From Candidatus Aminicenans sakinawicola JGI OTU-1 (GTDB taxonomy: Bacteria > Acidobacteriota > Aminicenantia > Aminicenantales > Aminicenantaceae), in contig AWNV01000023.1 in NCBI GenBank assembly GCA_000493965.1, forward strand, positions 7,924 to 30,175: 22,252 bases of DNA, read 5' to 3'. Made by a program: the position numbers and the translations under genes. Numbering within the stretch: the stretch's first letter is position 1; each line of letters begins with the position of its first letter. Under the pieces are notes generated by a model that did no database searches, was not told the origin of the DNA, and was given only the letters and a program-made list of their open reading frames with translations. This document shows, one piece after another, positions 1-6,069 of the stretch.

Positions 1-140
1 GAGTAAAAGATATAGGTGAGGCACTCTCTCTGAGCGTAAAAACTGTGAGCACTTACCGCACACGCATTCTAAAGAAAATGAATATGAAAAACAACTCTCA
101 ACTTACCCACTATGCCATCAAGAACGGCCTGGTGGATTAA
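1..140 (+). CDS. C-terminal end of a LuxR/NarL-type response regulator (5' end outside window)
   Basis: The frame starting at base 3 is open to a TAA at 138-140. It encodes about 45 residues of a LuxR-type DNA-binding helix-turn-helix: an 'IGEALSLSVKTVSTY' recognition-helix block, then 'RTRILKKMNMKN' and a final 'HYAIKNGLVD'. This matches the GerE/LuxR domain at the C-terminus of NarL/FixJ response regulators, where K-T-V-S-T-(H/Y) is the signature of the recognition helix. The receiver half lies upstream of the window. It is probably a transcriptional regulator. Its relation to the stand-alone receiver protein 205 bp downstream is unknown, but the two could share a signalling route. Confidence 0.85.
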   Translation, partial: VKDIGEALSLSVKTVSTYRTRILKKMNMKNNSQLTHYAIKNGLVD

Positions 141-150
141 TCTTTATTTG

Positions 151-187
151 TCATTGTGATCGACCGAAGAGAATGCGGCAATCTCAA
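151..187. repeat. REP-like imperfect palindrome, copy 1
   Basis: An imperfect inverted repeat reading TCATTG...(C)GGCAATCTC. It follows the LuxR-type gene and resembles two further intergenic copies at 3278-3315 and 5684-5720. All have ATTG(C/T) at one end and GGCAATC at the other around a variable middle. Short palindromes of this form are common intergenic repeats in bacteria. Confidence 0.55.
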
Positions 188-251
188 ATAATTTCATTTA
201 CATTTTAATCCTGTAAGACAAATCCCTACATTAAAATCATCCTTTCTCTGA

Positions 252-281
252 TTTACTTTCTAAAATAACTCAATATATAAT
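252..281 (+). promoter_or_regulatory. Possible sigma70-type promoter for the receiver-domain gene
   Basis: A perfect TATAAT at 276-281 is preceded by a weak -35-like TTTACT at 252-257 with an 18-bp spacer. It lies about 60 bp upstream of the ATG at 345. In AT-rich DNA a -10 match alone is weak evidence. Confidence 0.3.
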
Positions 282-344
282 CCTTCCGCCAAGGATAAAG
301 CGGAGTTAGTCATTCTAAACTAAAAGTTTAGGTGCCAACAAATC

Positions 345-731
345 ATGCGTTTATTTATAGCAGATGATTCTGAAATTGTCCGTTCTCGTCTGGTTGGAAT
401 GCTTTCAGAGTTCAAAGAAATAGATATTGTTGGAGAGGCTACGACTGCACAGGAAGCCATTGAATCTATCAGAGAACTTATTCCAGATGTTGCGATTTTA
501 GATGTCCGAATGCCAGATGGAAATGGAATTGAAGTGTTGGAAACATTAATGAAGGAGAATATTTCTACAAAATTTATAATTTTTACAAACTATCCTTATA
601 TCCAATACCGAAAAAGATGCCTGGATGCAGGTGCAGAGTTTTTTTTCTATAAGGCTGCCGAATTCGAAAAGCTAATAAAAGTTCTAAAACAATTAATTCC
701 CTATTATAGAAAAACTGAAAAGTCACAGTGA
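345..731 (+). CDS. Stand-alone response regulator receiver (CheY-like) protein
   Basis: 128 residues, the length of one receiver domain with no output domain. The acidic pair D7-D8 follows the first beta strand. The phosphoacceptor is D53 in 'ILDVRMPDGNG'. T81 follows 'KFIIF', and the conserved lysine is K103 in 'FFFYKAAEFE'. All key receiver residues are therefore present and it should accept phosphate from a histidine kinase. The usual P after the lysine is replaced by A. After the receiver only about 20 residues follow, with no DNA-binding domain. Such proteins act by protein contact or phosphorelay. No kinase is in the window. The Shine-Dalgarno site is poor (AGG at about 331). The proximity of a LuxR-type regulator suggests a signalling pair, but this is inference. 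Confidence 0.88.
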   Translation: MRLFIADDSEIVRSRLVGMLSEFKEIDIVGEATTAQEAIESIRELIPDVAILDVRMPDGNGIEVLETLMKENISTKFIIFTNYPYIQYRKRCLDAGAEFFFYKAAEFEKLIKVLKQLIPYYRKTEKSQ

Positions 732-800
732 ACAAATAGAATGATACTTACAAGTGGAATTTCTTTTTTGACTATGTAGAGTATAGACTGACTTAACTAG

Positions 801-839
801 CTGGATAAAGTTAGCGTAGTGAAGGAAAATTTAATTAAC
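801..839. repeat. Solitary insertion-sequence end (same as the end of the element at 21732)
   Basis: This 39-bp stretch aligns with 21732-21768, the end of the transposase-bearing element at the right edge. By hand about 33 positions match, with a 2-base gap. Both begin CTGGA, share GTTAGCG and AGTGAA, and finish AAAATTTAATTAAC. Here no transposase is attached, so this looks like a scar left by a deleted or decayed copy. It lies about 110 bp upstream of the SxtJ-like gene. Confidence 0.55.
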
Positions 840-946
840 GAAAAAAATCCCACCGGCGGTAGCCTGTCATTTTTCATATACATTCATCCTTGAAATATTT
901 ATTCAGTTTAAACTCTAATAAAAATTAGATAAGGGGAAAACATATT

Positions 947-1474
947 ATGGAAATTCTATCATTTATAGTCCTTATTCTTTTGTCTCTAGTTGGTTATTCT
1001 GGTGGTGCTGCAGGCAAAGCTGGAAAATATGCAGTCCTAAAGCCACAACTTGTTGACCTGATAATAGTTCTGCTTATTTGGGCAGGAGCGATTTATTCAA
1101 GAATAACATTTGATTTAAATAAATGGCTTATGATTCTCATATGGATAATCTTATCTGCCACAATAGGAGTAATAGCTGTATTGTTTCGAAAACTACCCAA
1201 AGAAAAAAGCTCATACAACAAGAAACTTGAAAGAGCTATAACAAATCCCATAAAAAAAATGTGGCAACACTGGGGATACTTCTCTAAAAGAATGGGAGGC
1301 TTTCAAAGCAGAATAATTCTTTCATTATTCTATTTCATTTTTGTTTCTCCCTTTGCCTTAGCTGTGAAAATATTTTCAGACCCCCTTAATATAAAACATA
1401 AAAGTAGCAAATCTCATTGGTTAACCAAAAAAGAAATTAATGCCGACCTAGAACAGTCAAGGAGGCAATTCTAA
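947..1474 (+). CDS. SxtJ-like small membrane protein accompanying the carbamoyltransferase
   Basis: 175 residues. Three hydrophobic segments lie at about residues 3-18, 36-51 and 60-80. A basic loop follows, then a fourth hydrophobic stretch near 124-141 ('ILSLFYFIFVSPFALAVKIF'). The C-terminal pattern of a membrane stretch ending in SP/TP, a 'DPL.IK' segment, an S-x-W and a final '(R/N)QF' resembles the small membrane protein SxtJ encoded beside the carbamoyltransferase SxtI in saxitoxin clusters. I recall this family from that setting and could not search it. The N-terminal Gly/Ala run (residues 19-27) looks like a helix-packing or hinge element. AAGGGG at 931-936 is a fair Shine-Dalgarno site. 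Its stop overlaps the start of the carbamoyltransferase by one base (TAATG), which implies translational coupling and joint function. The biochemical role is unknown; a membrane tether or partner for the carbamoyltransferase is the natural guess. Confidence 0.65.
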   Translation: MEILSFIVLILLSLVGYSGGAAGKAGKYAVLKPQLVDLIIVLLIWAGAIYSRITFDLNKWLMILIWIILSATIGVIAVLFRKLPKEKSSYNKKLERAITNPIKKMWQHWGYFSKRMGGFQSRIILSLFYFIFVSPFALAVKIFSDPLNIKHKSSKSHWLTKKEINADLEQSRRQF

Positions 1475-3249
1475 TGTATATACTGGGGATTTCTTGTTTC
1501 TATCATGATGCAGCTGCAGCCCTTATAAAAGATGGTAAGCTCGTAGCAGCCGCAGAAGAAGAAAGATTTACAAGAGTGAAACATGACTTTGATTTCCCTG
1601 AAAATGCCATAAATTTTTGCCTGGAACATGAAGGCCTTTCAGCTAATGACTTAGATTATGTAGTCTTTTATGAAAAACCTTTCCATAAATTTGAGCGCAT
1701 TTTGATGACAACTCTCCAGAATTTTCCAAAATCTTGGAAAGTCTTCAGAGAAGCAATGCTTGCCTGGCTTGGAGATAAACTTTGGGTAAAAAGTATTATA
1801 AAAGATAAGGTTGGTATAGAAGACAAAAAGATTCTTTTTGGAGAACACCATCTCTCCCATGCCGCCAGCGCCTTTTATCCCTCGCCCTTCAAAGAAGCAG
1901 CAATTCTTACAGTGGATGGAGTCGGGGAGTGGACGACTGTAGCAATGGGCACTGGCAAAGGAACTGACATAAAATTACTTAAAGAAATAAAATTTCCCCA
2001 TTCTCTTGGTCTTCTTTACAGTGCCTTTACTGCTTTTTTAGGGTTCAAGGTAAACAACGGAGAATATAAGGTTATGGGGATGGCACCTTACGGAAAGCCA
2101 AGATATATTGACAAGATATATGACAATCTCATTAATGTAGCATCTGATGGTTCATTTTGGCTGAATATGGATTATTTTACTTATCATTATTCTGATGAGA
2201 GAACATTCAATTCCAAGTTTGAAAACTTATTCGGAAAGCCCAGACCACGCGAGATGAATTTTTTCACATCTAATACAAGATTCCCTTCGTATTTTGGTGA
2301 AAAACCATCTAATTATAAAGAGCTCTGCCGGGAAAACGAACACTATGCAGACATCGCTGCCAGCATTCAAAGAGTAACAGAAGAAGTTTTATTAAAACTT
2401 ATAAATTCTCTTTATAAAGAGACGGGAATGAAGAATCTCTGTATTGCCGGAGGTGTCGGCCTTAATTCAAAGGCAAATGGAAGAATTCTGCGAGAAAGTC
2501 CTTTTGAAGAGCTATTCATTCAGCCGGCAGCAGGAGATGGAGGTGGCGCTTTAGGCGCTGCATTACATGCTTATCATGGGTTAATGGGAAAGCCAAGAAA
2601 CTTTATTCTGGAGCATGCTTACTGGGGGAAGGACTACTCGGAGAGCGAAATCAAGAATTTCTTAGATAGCAAAAATATCTCTTATGAATATTTCTCTGAT
2701 GATGATAAGCTCTTAAATAGAGCTGTGGATGATCTTGTGAATGGAAAAGTCGTAGGCTTGTTTCAAGGTAGGTTTGAATGGGGACCAAGGGCATTAGGAA
2801 ACAGAAGTATTTTAGCAGATCCAAGAAGTGAAGAGATGAAGGACATAGTGAATACAAAGATCAAGTTTCGTGAACCTTTCAGGCCCTTTGCTCCAGTTAT
2901 ATTAGAAGAAAAGACAAGTGATTTTTTCTATGGAGATAATATTGCAAAACAATTTACTGCAAGGTACATGCTTTTGGTTATGCCTTTAAAAGAATCTAAG
3001 GCAGATACCATAAATGCAGTTAACCATATGGGCACAGGGAGACTTCAAACAATCAGGGAAGAATGGAATCCTCGATATTATCAAATTGTAAAGAAATTTG
3101 GTGAAGCAACAGGAGTACCTGTTCTCCTTAACACATCTTTCAATTTGAGAGGGGAACCAATAGTGAATACACCCGAAAATGCTTACAGTACTTTCAGTAA
3201 AAGTGGGATCGATGTCTTAGTAATGGAAAATTTTCTTATTAAAAAATAA
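1474..3249 (+). CDS. Carbamoyltransferase of the NodU/CmcH/TobZ family
   Basis: 591 residues, the normal full length for the family. The N-terminal half is the Kae1/TsaD-like ATP-binding fold: it opens with 'ILGISCFYHDAAAAL' (H11), has the metal-binding cluster 'GEHHLSHAASAFYP' (H125, H126, H129), 'TVDGVGEW' (D148) and 'EYKVMGMAPYGKP'. 'CIAGGVGLNSKANG' and 'PAAGDGGGALGAALHA' close that domain. The C-terminal YrdC-like domain has the diagnostic 'FQGRFEWGPRALGNRS' and 'KFREPFRPFAPV' blocks. Family members make carbamoyl-adenylate from carbamoyl phosphate and ATP and transfer the carbamoyl group to a hydroxyl of a sugar or natural product. In this glycan locus the acceptor is probably a sugar. 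It is translationally coupled to the SxtJ-like gene and followed by DUF5989 and SGNH genes. A truncated second copy lies at 4970-5668. Confidence 0.95.
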   Translation: MYILGISCFYHDAAAALIKDGKLVAAAEEERFTRVKHDFDFPENAINFCLEHEGLSANDLDYVVFYEKPFHKFERILMTTLQNFPKSWKVFREAMLAWLGDKLWVKSIIKDKVGIEDKKILFGEHHLSHAASAFYPSPFKEAAILTVDGVGEWTTVAMGTGKGTDIKLLKEIKFPHSLGLLYSAFTAFLGFKVNNGEYKVMGMAPYGKPRYIDKIYDNLINVASDGSFWLNMDYFTYHYSDERTFNSKFENLFGKPRPREMNFFTSNTRFPSYFGEKPSNYKELCRENEHYADIAASIQRVTEEVLLKLINSLYKETGMKNLCIAGGVGLNSKANGRILRESPFEELFIQPAAGDGGGALGAALHAYHGLMGKPRNFILEHAYWGKDYSESEIKNFLDSKNISYEYFSDDDKLLNRAVDDLVNGKVVGLFQGRFEWGPRALGNRSILADPRSEEMKDIVNTKIKFREPFRPFAPVILEEKTSDFFYGDNIAKQFTARYMLLVMPLKESKADTINAVNHMGTGRLQTIREEWNPRYYQIVKKFGEATGVPVLLNTSFNLRGEPIVNTPENAYSTFSKSGIDVLVMENFLIKK

Positions 3250-3277
3250 AATTCTTCATAAATTTATAAGATTAAAT

Positions 3278-3315
3278 CGTTATTGCGAGCGACCGGAGAG
3301 AGCGCGGCAATCACA
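3278..3315. repeat. REP-like imperfect palindrome, copy 2
   Basis: Begins CGTTATTGCGAGCGACCGGA and ends GCGCGGCAATCACA. ATTGC pairs with GCAAT at the two ends. It lies just after the carbamoyltransferase stop. A related copy occupies the equivalent place after the carbamoyltransferase pseudogene (5684-5720). Confidence 0.6.
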
Positions 3316-3378
3316 ACAAATATTTTTGATTTTGCAGGGTTATAGTAGTATTATTCTGGACATTTTGAAATAGCAATG

Positions 3379-3399
3379 ATGGGTAATTTGAGATGTTAA
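3379..3399 (+). other. Conserved mini-ORF (MGNL...) upstream of the first DUF5989 gene
   Basis: ATG GGT AAT TTG AGA TGT TAA encodes MGNLRC, and another in-frame ATG precedes it at 3376. It ends 12 bases before the ATG of the DUF5989 gene, its stop next to that gene's AAGGAG. The second DUF5989 gene has an equivalent 'ATGGGTAATTTG...TAA' at 5740-5763. It could be a leader peptide, or simply conserved upstream DNA from the duplication. Confidence 0.3.
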
Positions 3400-3411
3400 T
3401 AAGGAGTAAGC

Positions 3412-3594
3412 ATGGGATCTATAAAAAAAAACATTGTGTCCAAATTTAGAATATTTAGGGAACTAATAGTTTTTCTATGGAAAAGGAAACTCTGGTGGCT
3501 TATGCCAATAATAATCTTCTTATTATTAATGGGCATTCTATTGATTTTTACCCAGAGTTCTGCAGTAGCTCCGTTTATATATACACTCTTTTAA
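3412..3594 (+). CDS. DUF5989-family small membrane protein (copy 1)
   Basis: 60 residues. A basic, amphipathic N-terminus leads into 'FLWKRKLWWLMPIIIFLLL', followed by one transmembrane helix at about residues 29-47 and the family-typical ending 'QSSAVAPFIYTLF'. I recognise this pattern as the small DUF5989 family (SxtK-like) that accompanies NodU-type carbamoyltransferases. The Shine-Dalgarno site AAGGAG at 3401-3406 is strong and well spaced. It lies between the carbamoyltransferase and an SGNH gene, as does its paralogue at 5773. Retention of both copies with an almost invariant C-terminal half suggests a structural or partner-binding role at the membrane. No catalytic residues are apparent and the function is not known. 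Confidence 0.78.
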   Translation: MGSIKKNIVSKFRIFRELIVFLWKRKLWWLMPIIIFLLLMGILLIFTQSSAVAPFIYTLF

Positions 3595-3631
3595 AATCAT
3601 ATGAAACCAAAAGAGCATAAGGATATTTGAT

Positions 3632-4855
3632 ATGAAAAGTAATTTTAAGCTTCAAAAAATTCTTCAAAAGAGCTCAAAGATTAGGCACCTGATAAAAAAT
3701 ATTTTTTTCTCATTGTTTATATTTTTTATATTTCTCGGGATTTTAGAAATTGTTTTGCGCACTACACACCTATTTAATGCAAAGATTTCATGGTCAGAGC
3801 CAGATCATATATTGGGATGGCGGTTTACCCCTGGCCGAAAATATTGGTCTAATGAAGAAAATGATCATCCCATTACTGGAAAAATCAACAGTTATGGATA
3901 TAGAGATAAAGAATGGTCACTTAAAAAACCTCCTAATACATATCGCATTGCTGTTTTGGGAGATAGTTTTGTTGAAGCATTTCAAGTTGAGACGAATCGT
4001 ACTTTCTTAACACTAACGGAAAAGCAACTAAATAGGAACCATAATATTAAAGTTGAATTAATGAACTTTGGACGTTCTGGATACACCCAAACTGAAGAAT
4101 TATTAGTTATAAAAAATTGCGTCACGCAATTATCTTCAGATATGGTAATGTTATTTTTTTTGCCCTCAAATGACATTGAAGATGTGCATAGAGAAACCGC
4201 ACCCGATCTAATACGCCCATTCTATCATATTTTAGAAAGCGGGGAATTGATACTGGATACAAATTTTGTTGACATGCGCGAATTCAAACTCAAATGCTAT
4301 ATAAACTGGTTTAAGCAACATTCCGCACTAATTTCTCTTTTTTGTGAAAGGTATAATCTTTATAAAAGACAAAAGAGATCCAAAGCCAAAAGCAGAGCAA
4401 ATGCTATGGGAGGAGAAATATCGCCAAAAAAGTTAGCAGGTTATTTAAGCTTATGTACTGATAATGCAGATGCTGCATATTTTAGGAATTATAAACATAA
4501 TAAGATATTGATTAAAGCTATTGCAGAATACTGTAAAGAGAAAGGAATCAAATTTATGCTAATCTCCATAGATAACAAAGCTTACATTCCAGAAGTTGAA
4601 AATAAATATAAACTTGTTGATCCAACTTTTGATCCGAATTTTTTTGAAGATGATTTGAGAAATTTTGCACAATCAATTAATGTGGAATATCTAGGATTAC
4701 AAAGAAAATTCCGAAAGTCTTATGAAAACATAGGCGTTTTTTTACATTGGGGACACTGGAATTATGAAGGGCATAGAGTAGTAGCAAATGCCCTTACTGA
4801 TAAACTGGAGTCAGTTATATATTCAAGTGAACAAGAAGAAGAACAAAATGAGTAA
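3632..4855 (+). CDS. Membrane-anchored SGNH/GDSL hydrolase-like protein (SGNH-A)
   Basis: 407 residues. A basic N-terminus is followed by one membrane helix at about residues 22-41, so the rest is probably extracytoplasmic. The SGNH blocks are: block I 'IAVLGDSFVEAF' with nucleophile S112, block II glycine in 'MNFGRSGYTQTEEL' (about 145-158), block III N180 in 'FFLPSNDIED', and block V 'HWGHWNYEGH' (about 372-381). In block V the usual Asp before the catalytic His is not seen, since the motif reads HWGH instead of DxxH or DxH. SGNH proteins with such anchors commonly add or remove O-acetyl groups on polysaccharides, so glycan acyl editing is inferred. AAGGA at 3619-3623 is the Shine-Dalgarno site. 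It is about 87% identical by hand alignment to the protein at 7283 from residue 45 onward. Confidence 0.82.
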   Translation: MKSNFKLQKILQKSSKIRHLIKNIFFSLFIFFIFLGILEIVLRTTHLFNAKISWSEPDHILGWRFTPGRKYWSNEENDHPITGKINSYGYRDKEWSLKKPPNTYRIAVLGDSFVEAFQVETNRTFLTLTEKQLNRNHNIKVELMNFGRSGYTQTEELLVIKNCVTQLSSDMVMLFFLPSNDIEDVHRETAPDLIRPFYHILESGELILDTNFVDMREFKLKCYINWFKQHSALISLFCERYNLYKRQKRSKAKSRANAMGGEISPKKLAGYLSLCTDNADAAYFRNYKHNKILIKAIAEYCKEKGIKFMLISIDNKAYIPEVENKYKLVDPTFDPNFFEDDLRNFAQSINVEYLGLQRKFRKSYENIGVFLHWGHWNYEGHRVVANALTDKLESVIYSSEQEEEQNE

Positions 4856-4881
4856 GTTTTCTAGTATTAAAGAATTTTGAG

Positions 4882-4933
4882 AGTTTCCTATGCTAGGATT
4901 TGATGTCTCCCGTCACTTTGGGGCAAAGCCTAA
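4882..4933. repeat. IS-end scar (copy A) just upstream of the carbamoyltransferase pseudogene
   Basis: This 52-bp stretch matches 19368-19419 at 45 of 52 positions. Both begin AGTTTCCTATGC and end CAAAGCCTAA. The 20-bp core at 4908-4927, TCCCGTCACTTTGGGGCAAA, recurs in reverse complement at 21124-21143 beside a transposase-like gene. I read it as one end of an insertion sequence whose body is gone. It sits 37 bp before the point where carbamoyltransferase similarity starts. Confidence 0.6.
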
Positions 4934-4969
4934 CTTTAAATTATCAAGTAAATTTATAAAAGAAGTGTA

Positions 4970-5668
4970 TTAAGTGCTGCATTACATGCTTATCATGGGT
5001 TAATGGGAGAGCCTATGTCCTTTATTCTTGAGCATGCTTACTGGGGAAAAGAATACTCGGAGAACGAAATCAAGGAATTCTTAGAGAGCAACAATATCTC
5101 TTATGAATACTTCTCTGATGATGATAAGCTCAAAGACAGAATTGTAGATGATCTTGTGGATGGAAAAGTTGTAGGCTTGTTTCAAGGCAGGTTTGAATGG
5201 GGGCCAAGAGCATTAGGAAATAGAAGCATTTTAGCAGACCCAAGAAGTGAGGAGATGAAGGACATAGTGAATACAAAGATAAAGTTTCGTGAACCTTTCA
5301 GGCCCTTTGCTCCAGTTATATTAGAAGAAAAAACAAGGGATTTTTTCCATGGAAATAATATTGCAAAACAATTTGCTGCAAGGTACATGCTTTTGGTTAT
5401 GCCTTTAAAAGAATCGAAGGCAGAGACCATAAATGCGGTTAACCATATGGGAACGGGAAGACTTCAAACAATCAGGGAAGAATGGAATCCTTGATATTAT
5501 CAAATTGTGAAGAAATTTGGCGAGGCAACAGGAGTGCCCGTTCTCCTTAATACATCTTTCAATTTGAGAGGTGAGCCGATAGTAAACTCCCCAGCAAACG
5601 CGTTCAACACATTCAGCAAAAGTGGAATAGATGTTTTAGTTCTAGAAAATTTTATGATAAGGAAATAG
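4970..5668 (+). pseudogene. Truncated and interrupted carbamoyltransferase (second module copy)
   Basis: Similarity to the intact gene at 1474 starts abruptly near 4970, matching position about 2554, so the whole N-terminal catalytic half is missing. The remainder covers the C-terminal YrdC-like domain, including 'FQGRFEWGPRALGNRS'. Over 163 residues it is about 90% identical to the intact protein by hand count. An in-frame TGA at 5492-5494 replaces the CGA arginine codon of the intact copy (after 'REEWNP'), and the frame continues to TAG at 5666-5668, ending 'VLENFMIRK'. A GTG or ATG internal start (for example ATG at 5003) could yield a fragment, but without the ATP/metal domain it would not be an active enzyme. 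The upstream IS-end scar suggests IS-associated deletion. Confidence 0.88.
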
Positions 5669-5683
5669 TCCTTATCATATCGT

Positions 5684-5720
5684 GTCATTGCGAGCTTTCG
5701 AAGAAAGCGTGGCAATCTCA
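5684..5720. repeat. REP-like palindrome, copy 3
   Basis: The best hairpin of the three copies: ATTGCGAGCTTTC, a short loop, then GAAAGCGTGGCAAT. GCTTTC pairs with GAAAGC and ATTGC with GCAAT. It occupies the same position after the pseudogene as copy 2 does after the intact carbamoyltransferase, so it was probably duplicated with the module. Confidence 0.65.
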
Positions 5721-5739
5721 TACAGTGGTGCTTTCAATT

Positions 5740-5763
5740 ATGGGTAATTTGCCCCGTTTATAA
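5740..5763 (+). other. Conserved mini-ORF (MGNL...) upstream of the second DUF5989 gene
   Basis: ATG GGT AAT TTG CCC CGT TTA TAA encodes MGNLPRL and stops 9 bases before the ATG of the DUF5989 gene, overlapping its ribosome-binding region (AAGAGG). The first four codons match the mini-ORF at 3379, while the later codons and flanks differ more. This suggests selection or recent duplication. Confidence 0.3.
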
Positions 5764-5772
5764 GAGGTAATT

Positions 5773-5952
5773 ATGGGAGCGATAAAAAATTTTATATCCA
5801 GGTTTGGCATATTCAGAGAACTTTTAGTTTTTCTGTGGCAAAGAAAACTATGGTGGCTCATTCCGATGATAATCTTTTTAGTATTATTTGGACTATTATT
5901 GATATTTACTCAAAGTTCTGCAGTAGCACCGTTTATATACACACTTTTTTAA
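5773..5952 (+). CDS. DUF5989-family small membrane protein (copy 2)
   Basis: ATG at 5773 opens a 59-codon frame ending TAA at 5950-5952, just under a 60-residue cutoff and easily missed. It matches the copy at 3412 along its whole length: 'IFREL.VFLW.RKLWWL.P', a single membrane helix at about residues 28-46, and an identical 14-residue ending 'TQSSAVAPFIYTLF'. The differences are mostly conservative (I/L, K/Q, L/V), which suggests it is still under selection. It stands behind a dead carbamoyltransferase, so if used it must serve the intact enzyme at 1474 or the SGNH proteins. Shine-Dalgarno AAGAGG lies just upstream. Confidence 0.78.
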   Translation: MGAIKNFISRFGIFRELLVFLWQRKLWWLIPMIIFLVLFGLLLIFTQSSAVAPFIYTLF

Positions 5953-6033
5953 TATAAAGGATTAAACATTCCTATAGAAATTAATTAAGCATTATTTTGA
6001 TAAGCTATAATAAAGTAAAAAAAGGAAGTAGAA

Positions 6034-6069
6034 ATGAAAGCTGAACTTAATGGGAAAATAAATGGCTAA
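6034..6069 (+). other. Possible 11-codon leader ORF overlapping the SGNH-B start
   Basis: ATG at 6034 follows a strong AAAAGGAAG and encodes MKAELNGKING before TAA at 6067-6069. The stop overlaps the first codons of the SGNH-B gene (ATG 6062), whose own Shine-Dalgarno site (GGGA at 6052-6055) is weaker. Translational coupling is possible. It may equally be chance. Confidence 0.25.

Noticed and set aside
848..858. CCACCGGCGG shared with 22169-22178
   Set aside because: A 10-bp match lying at different distances from the IS ends; in the right copy it is part of the transposase coding sequence, so probably coincidence.
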